In this document: positions 28,488 through 39,811 of the stretch, in pieces
How positions within the stretch are numbered: the first letter of the stretch is position 1
Layout: each line of letters opens with the position of its first letter
Assembly (NCBI GenBank): GCA_963693315.1
Contig: OY856187.1
Span: 383,447,711 to 383,511,710, forward strand
Length of the DNA stretch: 64,000 nucleotides
Direction of reading: 5' to 3'
Source of the DNA: Diogma glabrata
Lineage: Eukaryota; Arthropoda; Insecta; Diptera; Cylindrotomidae
Made by a program: the position numbers and the translations under genes
The notes under the pieces: generated by a model
Told to the model about the DNA's origin: nothing
Databases searched by the model: none
The model's input: only the letters and a program-made list of their open reading frames with translations

Positions 28488-30093
28488 GAAATATATTTAC
28501 TGCTCCTTTTGTGTTTGACGCTTTCGTACCTGCGATACCTGTAACTTTTACATTCGCATAGTTGCGTGCGAGTTTCAGCGTTTGAACAAGACATTCAGAG
28601 ATAAATGTGGATTGCGATCCCGAATCTAACAAAGCTCGTGCTTTGTGCATTTTCCCGCCGTTATCCCGAACGAGTACGAGTACGAGTACGGTTGGTATAA
28701 ATGCCGAACGCGACGTAATAGCATTAAAAGTTTGACTTGTTTCAGAATTTTCATTTATCGGTGCTCTTGATTGATTAACTGAGCTTAGTTGAGTTGTGGT
28801 GTGTGACTCTCGCGATGTTGTAACTGCAGCTTTCTGCTTTGGATTATTACCATTACCATCCAGATGTAATAATGAATGATGTTTACTGTTGCATTTCTCA
28901 CAGGATCTTTCTGAATGACAATTAGCTACAGAATGACCTGGTCTTAGGCAGTTGTAACAGACCAAATATTCATTCACCATTCGTCTTCTTTTGGTTACTG
29001 ACATTCTTTTGAAAGTAAGACATCGATTTAATGAATGAGAATATTTGCAACATGGACATTTTTTAGAATCCGCAGAGATATGCATAGATTTGATATGACC
29101 TGCTGGTCTTATAACCCTTTGTTTGGTACCACCTACGGAACTTTCTTTTTCATAGCATCTATTGTTTAGAAAGGTTAAAAATTCGTTGATAGTTGGAAAT
29201 TCCTTATCACGAGTTTCCTTTGCCCATTGTTCACGTGAATCTTCATCAAGTTTTGTTAGTAAGCTTTGAATGAGCCAGGGATCTCGTGTCTCTGCAGCAC
29301 TTCCTAAAGCCTTCATACCACTAATAATTTCATCTGATTCATCACTAATTCGTCGAAGTGACTCTGCAGCACCATTGTGTGCGTTTGGTTGATTAAAAAA
29401 TTTATTTATTAGCGATTGTAGTATCGGTTTTTTCTTATTATACCGCAAGACTAATTTTTCCCACGCTTCGTCATAATTAGCATCAGTAACTAAAAGATTT
29501 TTGATAATAACTAATGGTTTATCTCGTAAAAGACCTTTAAGAATTTGAAATTTATGAGCTTTAGTAATGCTTGCCACATTATGTACCGATGATAAATATA
29601 AATCTTGGAACGATGGCCAAGCGTCGTAGTTGCCGGAAAATGCCGCTATATGTATACGTGGTAGTCGTATACTTTCCGATGTCATAGCCGTAGAACTTTC
29701 ATTTTGTATCTGCGTACGCTCTGCTAGACCTTCTAAAAATACGCGCTGTTGGTCTAGTAACAAATCAAACGTGGTTGAATTAGCTGATGGTGCTGGTTGT
29801 TTTGTCTTTTGCTTTTCGCGTAATCGCTCCAATAAAAGTGATTTGGTGTCATAAAATTTGTCTTCAAATTCATCCTGCTTAAGTTCAATATTGAGCTGTG
29901 GATTACCGCGTTGTAATGCAGTTAACTTATCTTCTACCTCTCGAAACTCAATCCATGCTTCATCGAGTTTTTCTATCCTAACCTCAATCGATGATATAGT
30001 GGTATCTGCAGTTATCCCTAACGCAAATGTTTTGGCTTTTGTTATGGTTGCTAAAATTCTACCACGTGTTTGAATTAATGTGCCGGTGGCCAT
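28447..30093 (-). pseudogene. BEL/Pao Gag-protease
   Basis: A 548-codon frame. The N-terminal half is a capsid-type Gag (RIHIAAFSGNYDAWPSFQDL, typical of DUF1759). It is followed by two Cys/His clusters (CPCCKYSHSLNRC and CYNCLRPGHSVANC, plus CEKC) that bind RNA, then an aspartic protease with ALLDSGSQSTFISE. BEL elements normally continue in one frame into RT; here the frame is lost after VNIFLAIK and the RT starts in another frame with a 41-nt overlap, consistent with a 1-nt indel near 28470. Promoter and start context lie just upstream of the MATGT start at 30093. Confidence 0.85.
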
Positions 30094-30588
30094 AATGGTT
30101 TATTATCTAGGTAGATATATAATGTTTTATAATAATTTTTTTATAAAAATATGTTATTCTTTGTTAATAGATGTATAATATGATCATACAAATTTGGAAA
30201 TTTATATTATTTATTTATATTTGAATTGAAATATTTATGTTGCAACTTTTATTTTCTTTTAAAACAATATAAAAATGAAATTGTACTTATCGTAATTTGT
30301 TGATTTGAAAGCCTTTGTGATGAATTATACTGTACTGTTGATTGAGATGTACTGTTATACTGTACTGTTGAGATATGTACTGTTGATTCTGGACACCTGC
30401 GATGAATTAAACTGTTCTATTATACTTGAGTCACACACGGCGTCACTAAAACCGCACACACAACAATGGCTGGACACTCACGACACTTGACAATGATTTG
30501 CCACCGACTACGACTTACCGCGTAAAGTGACGGCTACCGATTGTTCAAATAGCTCTTGAGATCCGATTCGAAGGACCAAGAAATGTTC

Positions 30589-30824
30589 ACAGTTTACACA
30601 AAAGGAAAGAGTAACCTTCAACAACAAACTCAAAATTGCTTTTCAAACTATTTATTAATTTATTAAAACTCTTCTGATTCAATCTTTTCAATATTCGTTC
30701 ACAATATTTATTTTCACAATAGATTTTTATAAAACATTCCCGTGCGAATGATACATGTATTCTAACAAGTTTGTAAAACAAAACCCTATAAATACAATGT
30801 AGAAGTACAAAAAAAACTGCTACA
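30589..30824 (-). repeat. Candidate 5' LTR of the BEL/Pao element
   Basis: On the minus strand this runs from TGTAGCAG (30824) to GTGAACA (near 30589), 5' TG and 3' CA, directly before the BEL-type leader. It cannot be confirmed because no second copy exists in the window. Confidence 0.3.
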
Positions 30825-31279
30825 TTACATTAATTCATTACATTACATATGTTTGCCAAATAAATATTCAGTTCAGTGGAAACCGCTTTCTGTTTATTAT
30901 TTACTGGTGCTGTAAAAAAAAACAACAACAACAGTGGCAATTGGTATGATTACAAATTGAATAAACTAATTGATAATTAATTATTTAATTTTAGGATCCT
31001 GATCATTGATATTGTGTTCCTTTACATTCACAGAACTCTTGGCGAGCGAATTTTATTCGCACTTGTCCGACTTTTTTTATATTTTTAAATATTGCATTTT
31101 TATGGTCATGTGTTCTATTAATAGTATTTATTGAAGGAATCCCTAGCCGTAAAGAAAGGAACAAATAGGTCGATAACTTTTACCTAACGGCTTCATAACG
31201 AGGCAACTGCTGCCCAATCTGACAACGAAAACCGTTGTTATCCCTCTTTGCAGAAGTTTGATGTTCCATCCTGATTTAA

Positions 31280-32365
31280 ATAGTGAAGCTGGTTTTAAAC
31301 TGCCACTTACCAATCACATATTGTTAACTGTCTTGGGTGGATGTAAGCGAGGACAGACAACAATCCCATTCAAATCCCATTCGTCCCCGTAAATCAACTA
31401 CGAATAAAGTTTCGTCAAGCGACACACATGGTTTAATGGTACCAGTGACGACGGCCGATGGGGAATAGAGATACAGGAAATTCTAATCTCCCAAATTTGT
31501 CAGGGACTATCAAAATTCGTCCATTACTCACCAAACGATGGAGGAAGTTGGTTTTTACGGGGTGGCGATTATGGTGTTGGTAAGGTAAGATGGTTAGAAA
31601 TATAAAATTAAATTGTGTACAAATTTTTCAGTTTGTTACAAAACAAAAATATTGATAACCAAGTTCTAATCCTTCCTCAGGCATTTTTTATGTTATTTTT
31701 TTACGTTTTTAATGCTATCCAAAATCAATCCCTATGATGAACTACTGTTTAGAGAATATCAGTGTGGTTTCCGGTGTGACCGAGGTACCACCGATGCACT
31801 TTTCTCGATAAGGATGATTTTGGAAAAGTGTCGAGAGTTCAATATACCTGTGAACCAACTTTTCATTGATTTCAGGCAGGCCTATGACTCTCTCGAACGA
31901 GAGACTCTATGGTCTGCTCTGGTGTCAATAGGAATTCCTGGTAAACTAGTATCACTATGGAAAATGACAGTGCAGAACTCTCAATGCTGTGTACAAGTAG
32001 AGAACGAAATATCAAAGTTTTTTAAAGTCGACTACGGTTTAAGACAAGGTGATGCTATCTCTCCTATACTTTTGAATCAAGCCTTGGAATATGTGTGCCG
32101 TCAAAAGAAACTACCGACTAATAATAATATCTTGTCCATAAACTCAGTACAGATGATTGCTTACGCTGATGATGTTGTCATTCTCGGCCGAAATGAAGCT
32201 GTTATAAGTGAGACTTTCACGCCGCTTGAAAGTGGTGCTAGGAAAATTGGTTTGCAAATTAACTATAATAAAACCAAACATATGAATGTTTCAAGAGAGG
32301 CTGAGAAGAAAGCTTTGATGTGCGGCGTTGAACGAATTGAGGGAGATTGTAACGAAGGCTATTAA
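31280..32365 (+). pseudogene. RTE-like LINE with internal deletion: leader joined to RT fragment
   Basis: 31280-31690 is the leader also seen at 7200-7545. It runs straight into an RT fragment at 31712-32365 that begins inside the palm: YQCGFRCDRGTTDALFSIRM, FIDFRQAYDSLERETLWSAL, YGLRQGDAISPILLNQALEY and catalytic MIAYADDVVILGR. The endonuclease and RT fingers (about 1.5-2 kb) are missing. The RT is related to, but clearly different from, the RTE in gene A. It stops at 32365 before the C-terminal segment. Confidence 0.75.
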
Positions 32366-32399
32366 TCAATTGTCGTAATTGAGACTCACCCTGCTTTTC

Positions 32400-33560
32400 C
32401 ACATGCATTGGGTTTGCATTGACAAAAACTTCTGTAGTTCTTGTCGTTATTTTTAGCATAATTTCTTACTCGTAATTGTCTGTCGCAATAATTTCTGTTG
32501 GAAGTTGTCATGAAACCGTTGTTCAATATCATTAATTCGTAATCACGCTATTTCCAAATATGATTTCTTACCATCATTTCGTAATCAATGTTTTTTTAAA
32601 ATTCTTTTCCAATTCTTATTACAAAATAGTGGTCCATACTCCTTAGTGGGTACAATAATTGACGATAATAAAAATTTCCCAAGAAACCACCTTATCGATT
32701 CGTTATTGTTAGCAAACGGCGTTAGCTTACTATATATAGAAGGTGACAGCTAGCTTCTGGGTCTTAGTTTTTGATTTATTTTTGTGGAATGTTTGATTTT
32801 GACATTAATGAAACGCGTGAAAAATGTTTCAGTGCTTAAAATATGCTTGTAAAGAAAATTGATTCCGTTTCTGTGATATTTTTTTTCTGTGATAGTTTCC
32901 TGTGATATCACTAGTAAATTTTTCGTGTCTGTGATATCTAGCAAAATTTTTATTAGAATAACAAATTATTAACACCAGAGATCCAAGGGATTAGTTTTGC
33001 TGTTTTTGATGTTTTCATCGACCTTGACAGGTCAAATAAAATTAAATTAAAACCCAGGTAATTTCCTATGGAAAATTCAATTTAATACAATAAAACTTCT
33101 GCATGTAGTGTAAAATAATAAAACTCTATTGGTACATTTCAAAAAACAAACAAGTAATAATAAATGGTAAAACATGCTAAATAATTAATAAGCCGGGAGT
33201 GCAGATTAGAACATTTTTCGTAGCTGGTAGCTTAATTTTTATTTTAGAATGAGTAGTCTAATTACAGTTGGATATAATCATATTAGTGGTGCAACAAAAA
33301 TAATGGTTTGTGAAGTGGTAGATACCAATAATTTTTTTTGTGTATATTAATGATTTAAATTCCCTAATTTTATGGTTGAATTAGCGGGGCTAATTGATTT
33401 TTTTTGATTACCGAAATCAGAACAATAAATGAACTAACTGGTGTATGAAAAAAGGTTTAAAATTATACTGACTGTTTCATTAAGTAAATTTACAGTTTGT
33501 AGTTTAAACATAATTTGATAATAATTCCGAGTTATAGATTAATTAAATACTAAAATAAAA
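32400..33560. other. No gene recognised
   Basis: AT-rich sequence without recognisable coding frames or clear repeats. A run of degenerate CTGTGATATC-like units occurs at 32870-32940. Confidence 0.4.
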
Positions 33561-33602
33561 TTACTCAAGTTAATTCAATTATTATTTTTATTATTTTATT
33601 TT

Positions 33603-33640
33603 AACGATATTTCGCCACATAGGCATTATCAAGTTGAATC
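33603..33640 (-). ncRNA. Hammerhead-ribozyme-like motif at the Penelope element end
   Basis: The minus strand reads TTGATAAT, a GCC/GGC stem with a short loop, then GAAAT. This resembles the hammerhead core (CUGAUGA, stem II, GAAA), with C3 and G8 replaced. The inverted copy at 37852-37890 has the same motif with one T-to-C change. Penelope-like elements are known to carry hammerheads in their terminal repeats. The substituted core positions make activity doubtful. Confidence 0.35.
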
Positions 33641-33985
33641 TAAAAATATAGGGATTATGGTTAGGTTTTTTTCAAAAATATATGTAAATATAACTAATAT
33701 GAATTAAAAATTATTGTCTAAAAATACACACAACAAATATCTGTAAAAACTTACATTGTAAAAACGATTTTTAAAAAATAATGTAACATAAAAAATTAAA
33801 ATCACATATTAAAAATTAAAAACTATATCACAGAATTAATTATAATACAAAATGTTTGATAAAAAAGACAAAACGAATAAGTTAAATAAATTAACAATTG
33901 GTCTAGAGTACACACACAATAATGATTAATTCTAAAAATGTTTTGAGTAAATTAATTTTGAAGGAGAATATCTTTTATAAAAACA

Positions 33986-36163
33986 TTACGGCAATCTCTT
34001 TAATTTTTTAAATTTAAAAGTATTCAACAGATGTATGTACGGTGTTTTTAAATTGTATGTGTCCGTTTTAAAATTAACTGTTGATTGTTTATTTATATAT
34101 ATGTGAGCCGATTCTATAATTTTTCTATTTTTCTTGTATTTTTCGGTGTCTATGATTTCAACATCTTCGAAATTCCAACGATGGTTATTATCAATAGCGT
34201 GTTGGGAGAGAGCTGTGTTGTTTTGTTTTAATTTTATGTTGCTCTTATGGCTATACAATCTATCCTCTAGGCGTTGGCTAGTTTGGCCAATATATATTTT
34301 GTCACATTCACACGAGATTTTATAGACCACATTGGACTTTTTCCACTTGGAAATTTTATCTTTAAGATTAGTAAAAATCAAGTTGTATGATTTGTTAATA
34401 ATTTTGGTGGCTACTTTCAATACAGTTGACTCTGTTAACACTTTTTTTATTTTTTCGGTTAAACCAGGAACATAGGTAAGGACGCCGTAAATTTTGTCAG
34501 TGTTTTCTTCGTTGTTTTGAACATTATTTATTATTGTGTTTTTGTGAAGTGACTGCTTTATTAGTTTGTGAACAAGATTTAATGGATAGTTATTGTTATT
34601 TAAGATAGATGTGATTTTTTCGATGTTGTCATTTTTAAATTGTGAATCACTAAGTGAGAAAACTCTGTTTATGAATGACTTTGCTACATTCCTTTTCATT
34701 TGCAATGGATGACGTGATAAATAATTTAACATACGACCTGAATTTATTTCTTTTATATGCCAATTAGTATATATTTCTTTATTACATTCACTTCTATATA
34801 GGGTCATATCAAGAAAGTTAATTGTTCGGTTTGTTTCTTTTTCAACAGTGAATCTGATGTTTGGATCGAAAGATTCAAAAATATTAAGAGTTTCTGTTAT
34901 TTTATTCTCAGGTATAGCCATCAGAATATCATCAACATATCGAATGATGAACGTAGGTTTTGTGTTTAGTTTTTTTAGACAGACTTCGAATAATCTATCT
35001 AGGACGATATCTGATAAAGCTGGTGAAACTGATCTACCCATTGCTAAGCCGCTTTTTTGCTTGTAGTAGTTGCTATCGAACGAAAAAACATTGTCTAGTT
35101 CTATACATTGTTTGAGTAATTTGACAAATTCAGGTAAATCTAGCTGTGTATAAGATGTCAGTTCTTCCCATCTATCTTCAACCTCTTTGATTGCAAGATC
35201 TCTTGGTATATTAGTAAATAATGATGTCACATCAAATGAGACCAAGATGTCATCATCTTTAAGACTTATATTCTTCAGTAGATTTTTAAGTTCCATTGAA
35301 TTCTTAACAATGTACGGACTGTAGCTATTTATTTCTTTCAGAACATTGCTCAAGTATCTTGATATATTGTAGCTTGGAGAGTTTATGGTGGAAATAATTG
35401 GTCGTAAAGGTATTCCTGGTTTATGTAATTTAGGTAATCCATATGCTCTCGGTAGGTTTGGATTTTTAACTTTGAGTTGGAGATGTAACGATTTTGTGAT
35501 TAGGTTATCATCAACCATCTTTTGGAGAGTTTTATTTATATTTGTTTGTATTTTATTTATTGGATTAGACTTTACAGTTTCGTACGTATTGATATCATTT
35601 AATAGGTTTGACATTTTTTCTTTGTAATCATCTTTTTTCATTATAACCGTTTTGTTGCTTTTATCGCTATTTAATATTATTAAATCAGGATTTCTTTTGA
35701 AAAAAGCTTTAGTTTGATTTTTTATAACTGACAATTGTTTAGATACCGGATCAAAGTTATGGTTATGAAGATAGCCTGCCATTTTGCTGATAACCGCTGT
35801 GCGTTTTTCTTCTGTTTTATTATTATTGGATTGACCTAATATGTATTCAATTTCAGAAATTATTTTGGGCAACGGAATGTCTAGTGGGTCACACGCATTT
35901 GCAAATTTTGGACCGAAGCTAATCAAACATTGTACATTTCTTGGAATATTTACATTTGTAAGATTTTCTAAAAAATCCGGTTGAAATGGTATTAATTGAA
36001 AATTGTTAACAATCATGTTATATTTTTTGGTCAATAAAAATTTATGTTTTTTAACTGATGTTTCATTGAAAATGGCTTGTGTTGATCGAAGGAAATGATA
36101 GTCATTGATGTATAATGTAAAAGACAAATAGTTGTTCAAAAATAAAATGGTCTTTGTAGACAA
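33986..36163 (-). CDS. Penelope-like RT with GIY-YIG endonuclease
   Basis: An uninterrupted 725-codon frame. The N-terminal 220 residues are the Penelope leader region (FKRNPDLIILNSDKSNKTVI). RT follows with LPRAYGLPKLHKPGIPLRPI (about 238-257), VSFDVTSLFTNIP, GLAMGRSVSPALSD (about 372-385), catalytic YVDD at 409-412 and INFLDMTLY. The GIY-YIG endonuclease begins near 612 (VVYKISCECDKIYIGQTSQR) with the following arginine/histidine helix. Stop at 33986. The frame as listed begins at a TTG, so translation probably starts further upstream at 36472, in a piece separated by two frame changes. RT and endonuclease look catalytically complete. Confidence 0.9.
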   Translation of the reverse strand: MSTKTILFLNNYLSFTLYINDYHFLRSTQAIFNETSVKKHKFLLTKKYNMIVNNFQLIPFQPDFLENLTNVNIPRNVQCLISFGPKFANACDPLDIPLPKIISEIEYILGQSNNNKTEEKRTAVISKMAGYLHNHNFDPVSKQLSVIKNQTKAFFKRNPDLIILNSDKSNKTVIMKKDDYKEKMSNLLNDINTYETVKSNPINKIQTNINKTLQKMVDDNLITKSLHLQLKVKNPNLPRAYGLPKLHKPGIPLRPIISTINSPSYNISRYLSNVLKEINSYSPYIVKNSMELKNLLKNISLKDDDILVSFDVTSLFTNIPRDLAIKEVEDRWEELTSYTQLDLPEFVKLLKQCIELDNVFSFDSNYYKQKSGLAMGRSVSPALSDIVLDRLFEVCLKKLNTKPTFIIRYVDDILMAIPENKITETLNIFESFDPNIRFTVEKETNRTINFLDMTLYRSECNKEIYTNWHIKEINSGRMLNYLSRHPLQMKRNVAKSFINRVFSLSDSQFKNDNIEKITSILNNNNYPLNLVHKLIKQSLHKNTIINNVQNNEENTDKIYGVLTYVPGLTEKIKKVLTESTVLKVATKIINKSYNLIFTNLKDKISKWKKSNVVYKISCECDKIYIGQTSQRLEDRLYSHKSNIKLKQNNTALSQHAIDNNHRWNFEDVEIIDTEKYKKNRKIIESAHIYINKQSTVNFKTDTYNLKTPYIHLLNTFKFKKLKRLP

Positions 36164-36289
36164 TTATATTCTAAGATGCATGTTTCTATCTCCAAGTTTA
36201 GAATTTCTTTCATTACTTTGTGTTTTAATTTTTCTATACGTTGATTGCTAGCTTTAAATTTTTGATTTTCTATTTTAATGTTTTTTGTT

Positions 36290-36472
36290 CTATTGACGAT
36301 AAATTTTGGAAAAAAAATTGGTCGCTCGGCATTTTAAAAGAAAATGTCTTCTAGGTAAAAAACTATTGATCTTCTCATTTATTCTAATATATTGCATGAT
36401 TTTGATGTTGGTTTCATAGTTGTATGTATTTCCAAGATGAAATTTATTGGTTGTATTTCGAATGAAGATCAT
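36290..36472 (-). pseudogene. N-terminal piece of Penelope-like element 2
   Basis: Sixty codons from an ATG at 36472, in the same frame as the 725-codon ORF but ended by stops after an 8-T run near 36305-36315. The intervening 36300-36160 is open in a different frame (KFKASNQRIEKLKHKVMKEI). Two compensating frame changes therefore separate it from the main ORF; homopolymer sequencing error is a plausible alternative to real mutation. Confidence 0.5.
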
Positions 36473-36637
36473 GATGGCGTCTTATGGTGCTGACGCTTGT
36501 ATTGAATTGTTATAAAAGTTTTTATTTCGGCTGTTTTTGTTTTTTGAGTAGAGATAATTTATTTTTACACCTTTTTTCAGCCAGTAAAAAAATTTTTTTA
36601 AATTAAAAAATCATTTAAAAAGAAACAAACCGAACAA

Positions 36638-37507
36638 TTGAGAACTGTTGAAAAAGAAACAAACCGAACAATTAACTTTCTTGATATGACCCTATATAGA
36701 AGTGAATGTAATAAAGAAATATATACTAATTGGCATATAAAAGAAATAAATTCAGGTCGTATGTTAAATTATTTATCACGTCATCCATTGCAAATGAAAA
36801 GGAATGTAGCAAAGTCATTCATAAACAGAGTTTTCTCACTTAGTGATTCACAATTTAAAAATGACAACATCGAAAAAATCACATCTATCTTAAATAACAA
36901 TAACTATCCATTAAATCTTGTTCACAAACTAATAAAGCAGTCACTTCACAAAAACACAATAATAAATAATGTTCAAAACAACGAAGAAAACACTGACAAA
37001 ATTTACGGCGTCCTTACCTATGTTCCTGGTTTAACCGAAAAAATAAAAAAAGTGTTAACAGAGTCAACTGTATTGAAAGTAGCCACCAAAATTATTAACA
37101 AATCATACAACTTGATTTTTACTAATCTTAAAGATAAAATTTCCAAGTGGAAAAAGTCCAATGTGGTCTATAAAATCTCGTGTGAATGTGACAAAATATA
37201 TATTGGCCAAACTAGCCAACGCCTAGAGGATAGATTGTATAGCCATAAGAGCAACATAAAATTAAAACAAAACAACACAGCTCTCTCCCAACACGCTATT
37301 GATAATAACCATCGTTGGAATTTCGAAGATGTTGAAATCATAGACACCGAAAAATACAAGAAAAATAGAAAAATTATAGAATCGGCTCACATATATATAA
37401 ATAAACAATCAACAGTTAATTTTAAAACGGACACATACAATTTAAAAACACCGTACATACATCTGTTGAATACTTTTAAATTTAAAAAATTAAAGAGATT
37501 GCCGTAA
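36638..37507 (+). pseudogene. Inverted 5'-truncated copy of Penelope-like element 2 ORF
   Basis: Encodes the last 286 residues of the 725-codon ORF with no amino-acid difference that I could see, starting at VEKETNRTINFL and containing the whole GIY-YIG domain but none of the RT active site. A short duplicated stretch at the junction (AAACCGAACAATT at about 36628 and 36660) marks the fusion point. It is part of the element's terminal-repeat structure, so it is unlikely to be a separate gene. Confidence 0.85.
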
Positions 37508-38424
37508 TGTTTTTATAAAAGATATTCTCCTTCAAAATTAATTTACTCAAAACATTTTTAGAATTAATCATTATTGTGTGTGTACTCTAGACCAATTGTT
37601 AATTTATTTAACTTATTCGTTTTGTCTTTTTTATCAAACATTTTGTATTATAATTAATTCTGTGATATAGTTTTTAATTTTTAATATGTGATTTTAATTT
37701 TTTATGTTACATTATTTTTTAAAAATCGTTTTTACAATGTAAGTTTTTACAGATATTTGTTGTGTGTATTTTTAGACAATAATTTTTAATTCATATTAGT
37801 TATATTTACATATATTTTTGAAAAAAACCTAACCATAATCCCTATATTTTTAGATTCAACTCGATAATGCCTATGTGGCGAAATATCGTTAAAATAAAAT
37901 AATAAAAATAATAAAAAAAGAAAGAAAAATTAAAATATTTAAGATTTAAATGATTTTTTAATTTAAAAAAATTTTTTTACTGGCTGAAAAAAGGTGTAAA
38001 AATAAATTATCTCTACTCAAAAAACAAAAACAGCCGAAATAAAAACTTTTATAACAAGTTAATTCAATTAATTAGATTAAATATAAAAAGAAGCAACGTA
38101 AATTAATGAAACGGTGGTCAAGCTGACAATGTCCCCGTTTTTTTTTTCTTGTATAATTGCCAGCCTATAATAATAAATTTAATAATAAAATACAGATAAC
38201 TCTTAACGCAAATAAGATCTTTTGATTTGGGTGACGGATTGATTGGTGAGGTTTACTAGCTGTAAGGAAGCAATCGTGTGATTTCGTAATTTGACAACAG
38301 GGAGAAGAATTACCATTTTGGGCAGTGGATAAATAGTTGGCGGTACGCATATCTCAACGCTCGTTCTTTTTTTGTTCTTGCATAATTGAATTCAACAACG
38401 GCTGTATATGGTGCGCACGTACAC

Positions 38425-38830
38425 CAACTTGTACCTACCTTACTTTGGATCAACAACTTACATATCAGTACGCCTACTTTGGTAACATATAGTCGTAACT
38501 GAAGTCAATAATTGTACAAATAATTCAAATTTTAACTGCGTTATTTTGGATCTACAACTTACATATCCTACATTGGCAATTGAAGTCGACACCCGCTTAT
38601 ATAATTCAAATTATACCTGCGTTATTTTGGATCTATAACTTACATATCAGTACACCTACTTTTATAACGTTTAGTCGTAATTGAAGTCAATAACTGCATA
38701 TATAATTCAACTTTGAACTACGTTACTTTGGATCAACAACCGACGTATCGTTAAGTTCACTTTTATAACTTACTTTGGCATTTAAAGTCGACACCAGCTT
38801 ATATAATTCAACTTGTAACTACGTTACTGA
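38425..38830. repeat. Tandem repeat, about 100-bp unit, five degenerate copies
   Basis: The landmark GTTA(C/T)TTTGGATC.ACAACTTA recurs at about 38440, 38538, 38619, 38719 and 38821 (spacings about 99, 81, 100 and 102). Each unit also contains a GTCGTAA/TGAAGTC block and TATAATTCAA. No coding frame. Confidence 0.75.
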
Positions 38831-38879
38831 AGCATCACTACGCATACGTGTATATGGTCCGTTCGATGATGATCGGCTG

Positions 38880-39290
38880 ATTAATTCAGATTAATCAGGA
38901 GTGGGATCTGGACTAACCATGGGGTGAGAAAGCTATATCTGTAGTTATATGGACATGTATGTGTGAATGAGAGCATGTGTGAATATGGTCGTGAGTATGG
39001 GTGTGAGCGTAGGTTAGCGGATGCAGTGCGAGAGTGTGTGAATGAGTGATTGAATGTGGAGGTGGGATGTGACGATCGTGGTTTTTATACACATATGTGA
39101 GTCGCCAGAGTTCATTTTTTCACTTGCAATTTGTTTAATCAAATTACCAAGACATACGCGTACAACACTGTTATTTGTGATGGAGCAGCAGGATTTCTAT
39201 CTCGACCCCAAAGGCTGAAGCTAGCTTGGGGCTAAATAAATCTCACCCAGGTGCGCGACCTGCTATGCCACTTCGTTGATTCGTCAACGA
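38880..39290. other. No gene recognised; GT-rich segment
   Basis: A GTGTGA/GAGTGTG-rich segment at about 38950-39070 with no open frame. It may be the 5' side of the LINE tail that follows. Confidence 0.35.
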
Positions 39291-39311
39291 AGCAGCGCTT
39301 CACTACAAGCT

Positions 39312-39779
39312 AAATCTTTTAAATATTTGGGATCAATGCTTGACTCAAACAACAGCATACTTATTACTTACAGATATAAAAGCTCAAATCGCTGCAGGTA
39401 ATCGAACTACGCTACATTTTTGGTCCACTTAAGACAGACAAAAAAAAGACAGACAATGGAGAGTATAGGACCCGGTATAACTTTGAGATCAGAGACCTTC
39501 TTGAGGGTCCTGATATAATAGGTTGTATCCGTTCTAATAGGATTGCTTGGTTTGGGCATGTTCTACGAGCCAATTCACAGTCTGCAACGATTAGAAAAAT
39601 GTACGTTAGTACCCCAGGGAACGGACGATGGCGAGGTAGACCACGACTACAATGGGAGACTGACGTAATCAACGACCTTAAAGAAATCGGCTGCCATGGT
39701 AATTATGTCGCTGTTGCAAATGACCGTGCTGAATATTCAAAGCTGATTAGTCTGGCAACGCTCCTACATGGAGCATGAA
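39312..39779 (+). pseudogene. RTE-like LINE C-terminal fragment
   Basis: The reading starts with SFKYLGSMLDS and TDIKAQIAAGNRTT, then after a frame break gives NFEIRDLLEGPDIIGCIRSN, RIAWFGHVLRAN, GRWRGRPRLQWETDVINDLK and ends LISLATLLHGA with a stop at 39777-39779. These are the standard C-terminal motifs of this LINE group (compare 9340-9960). It is a 5'-truncated, frame-broken copy followed by an A-rich stretch at about 39793-39805 that may be its tail. Confidence 0.75.
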
Positions 39780-39811
39780 CGCCTTAAAGAAAATTTAAAA
39801 AAAAAACACTG

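Larger units (their letters stand above)
24841..30824 (-). mobile_element. BEL/Pao LTR retrotransposon, decayed, 3' LTR not found
   Basis: Gag, protease, RT, RNase H and integrase lie in BEL/Pao order on the minus strand. A possible 5' LTR ends near 30589 (TGTGAACA), followed by TTGGTCCTTCGAATCGGATC, a sequence common just inside BEL elements. No copy of that LTR is seen below 24840, where the sequence runs into the Penelope-like element, so the 3' end seems lost. Frame breaks lie near 28470, 26790 and 26640, with an in-frame stop in RNase H. Confidence 0.85.
33582..38054 (-). mobile_element. Composite Penelope-like element 2 with 16-bp target duplication
   Basis: The insertion is bounded by identical 16-bp direct repeats, CAAGTTAATTCAATTA (33566-33581 and 38055-38070). 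It consists of a full-length minus-strand copy (3' end at 33582, 5' end near 36615), an inverted 5'-truncated copy on the plus strand (about 36647-37912), and an inverted copy of the first ~107 bp of the element (37948-38054 versus 36509-36615). Penelope-like elements are known to form such partial inverted or tandem dimers. The two coding copies encode identical residues over the shared 286 aa, so the insertion is young. Confidence 0.9.

Noticed and set aside
24841..30824. Complete BEL element with two LTRs
   Set aside because: No copy of the candidate 5' LTR could be found downstream of the integrase.
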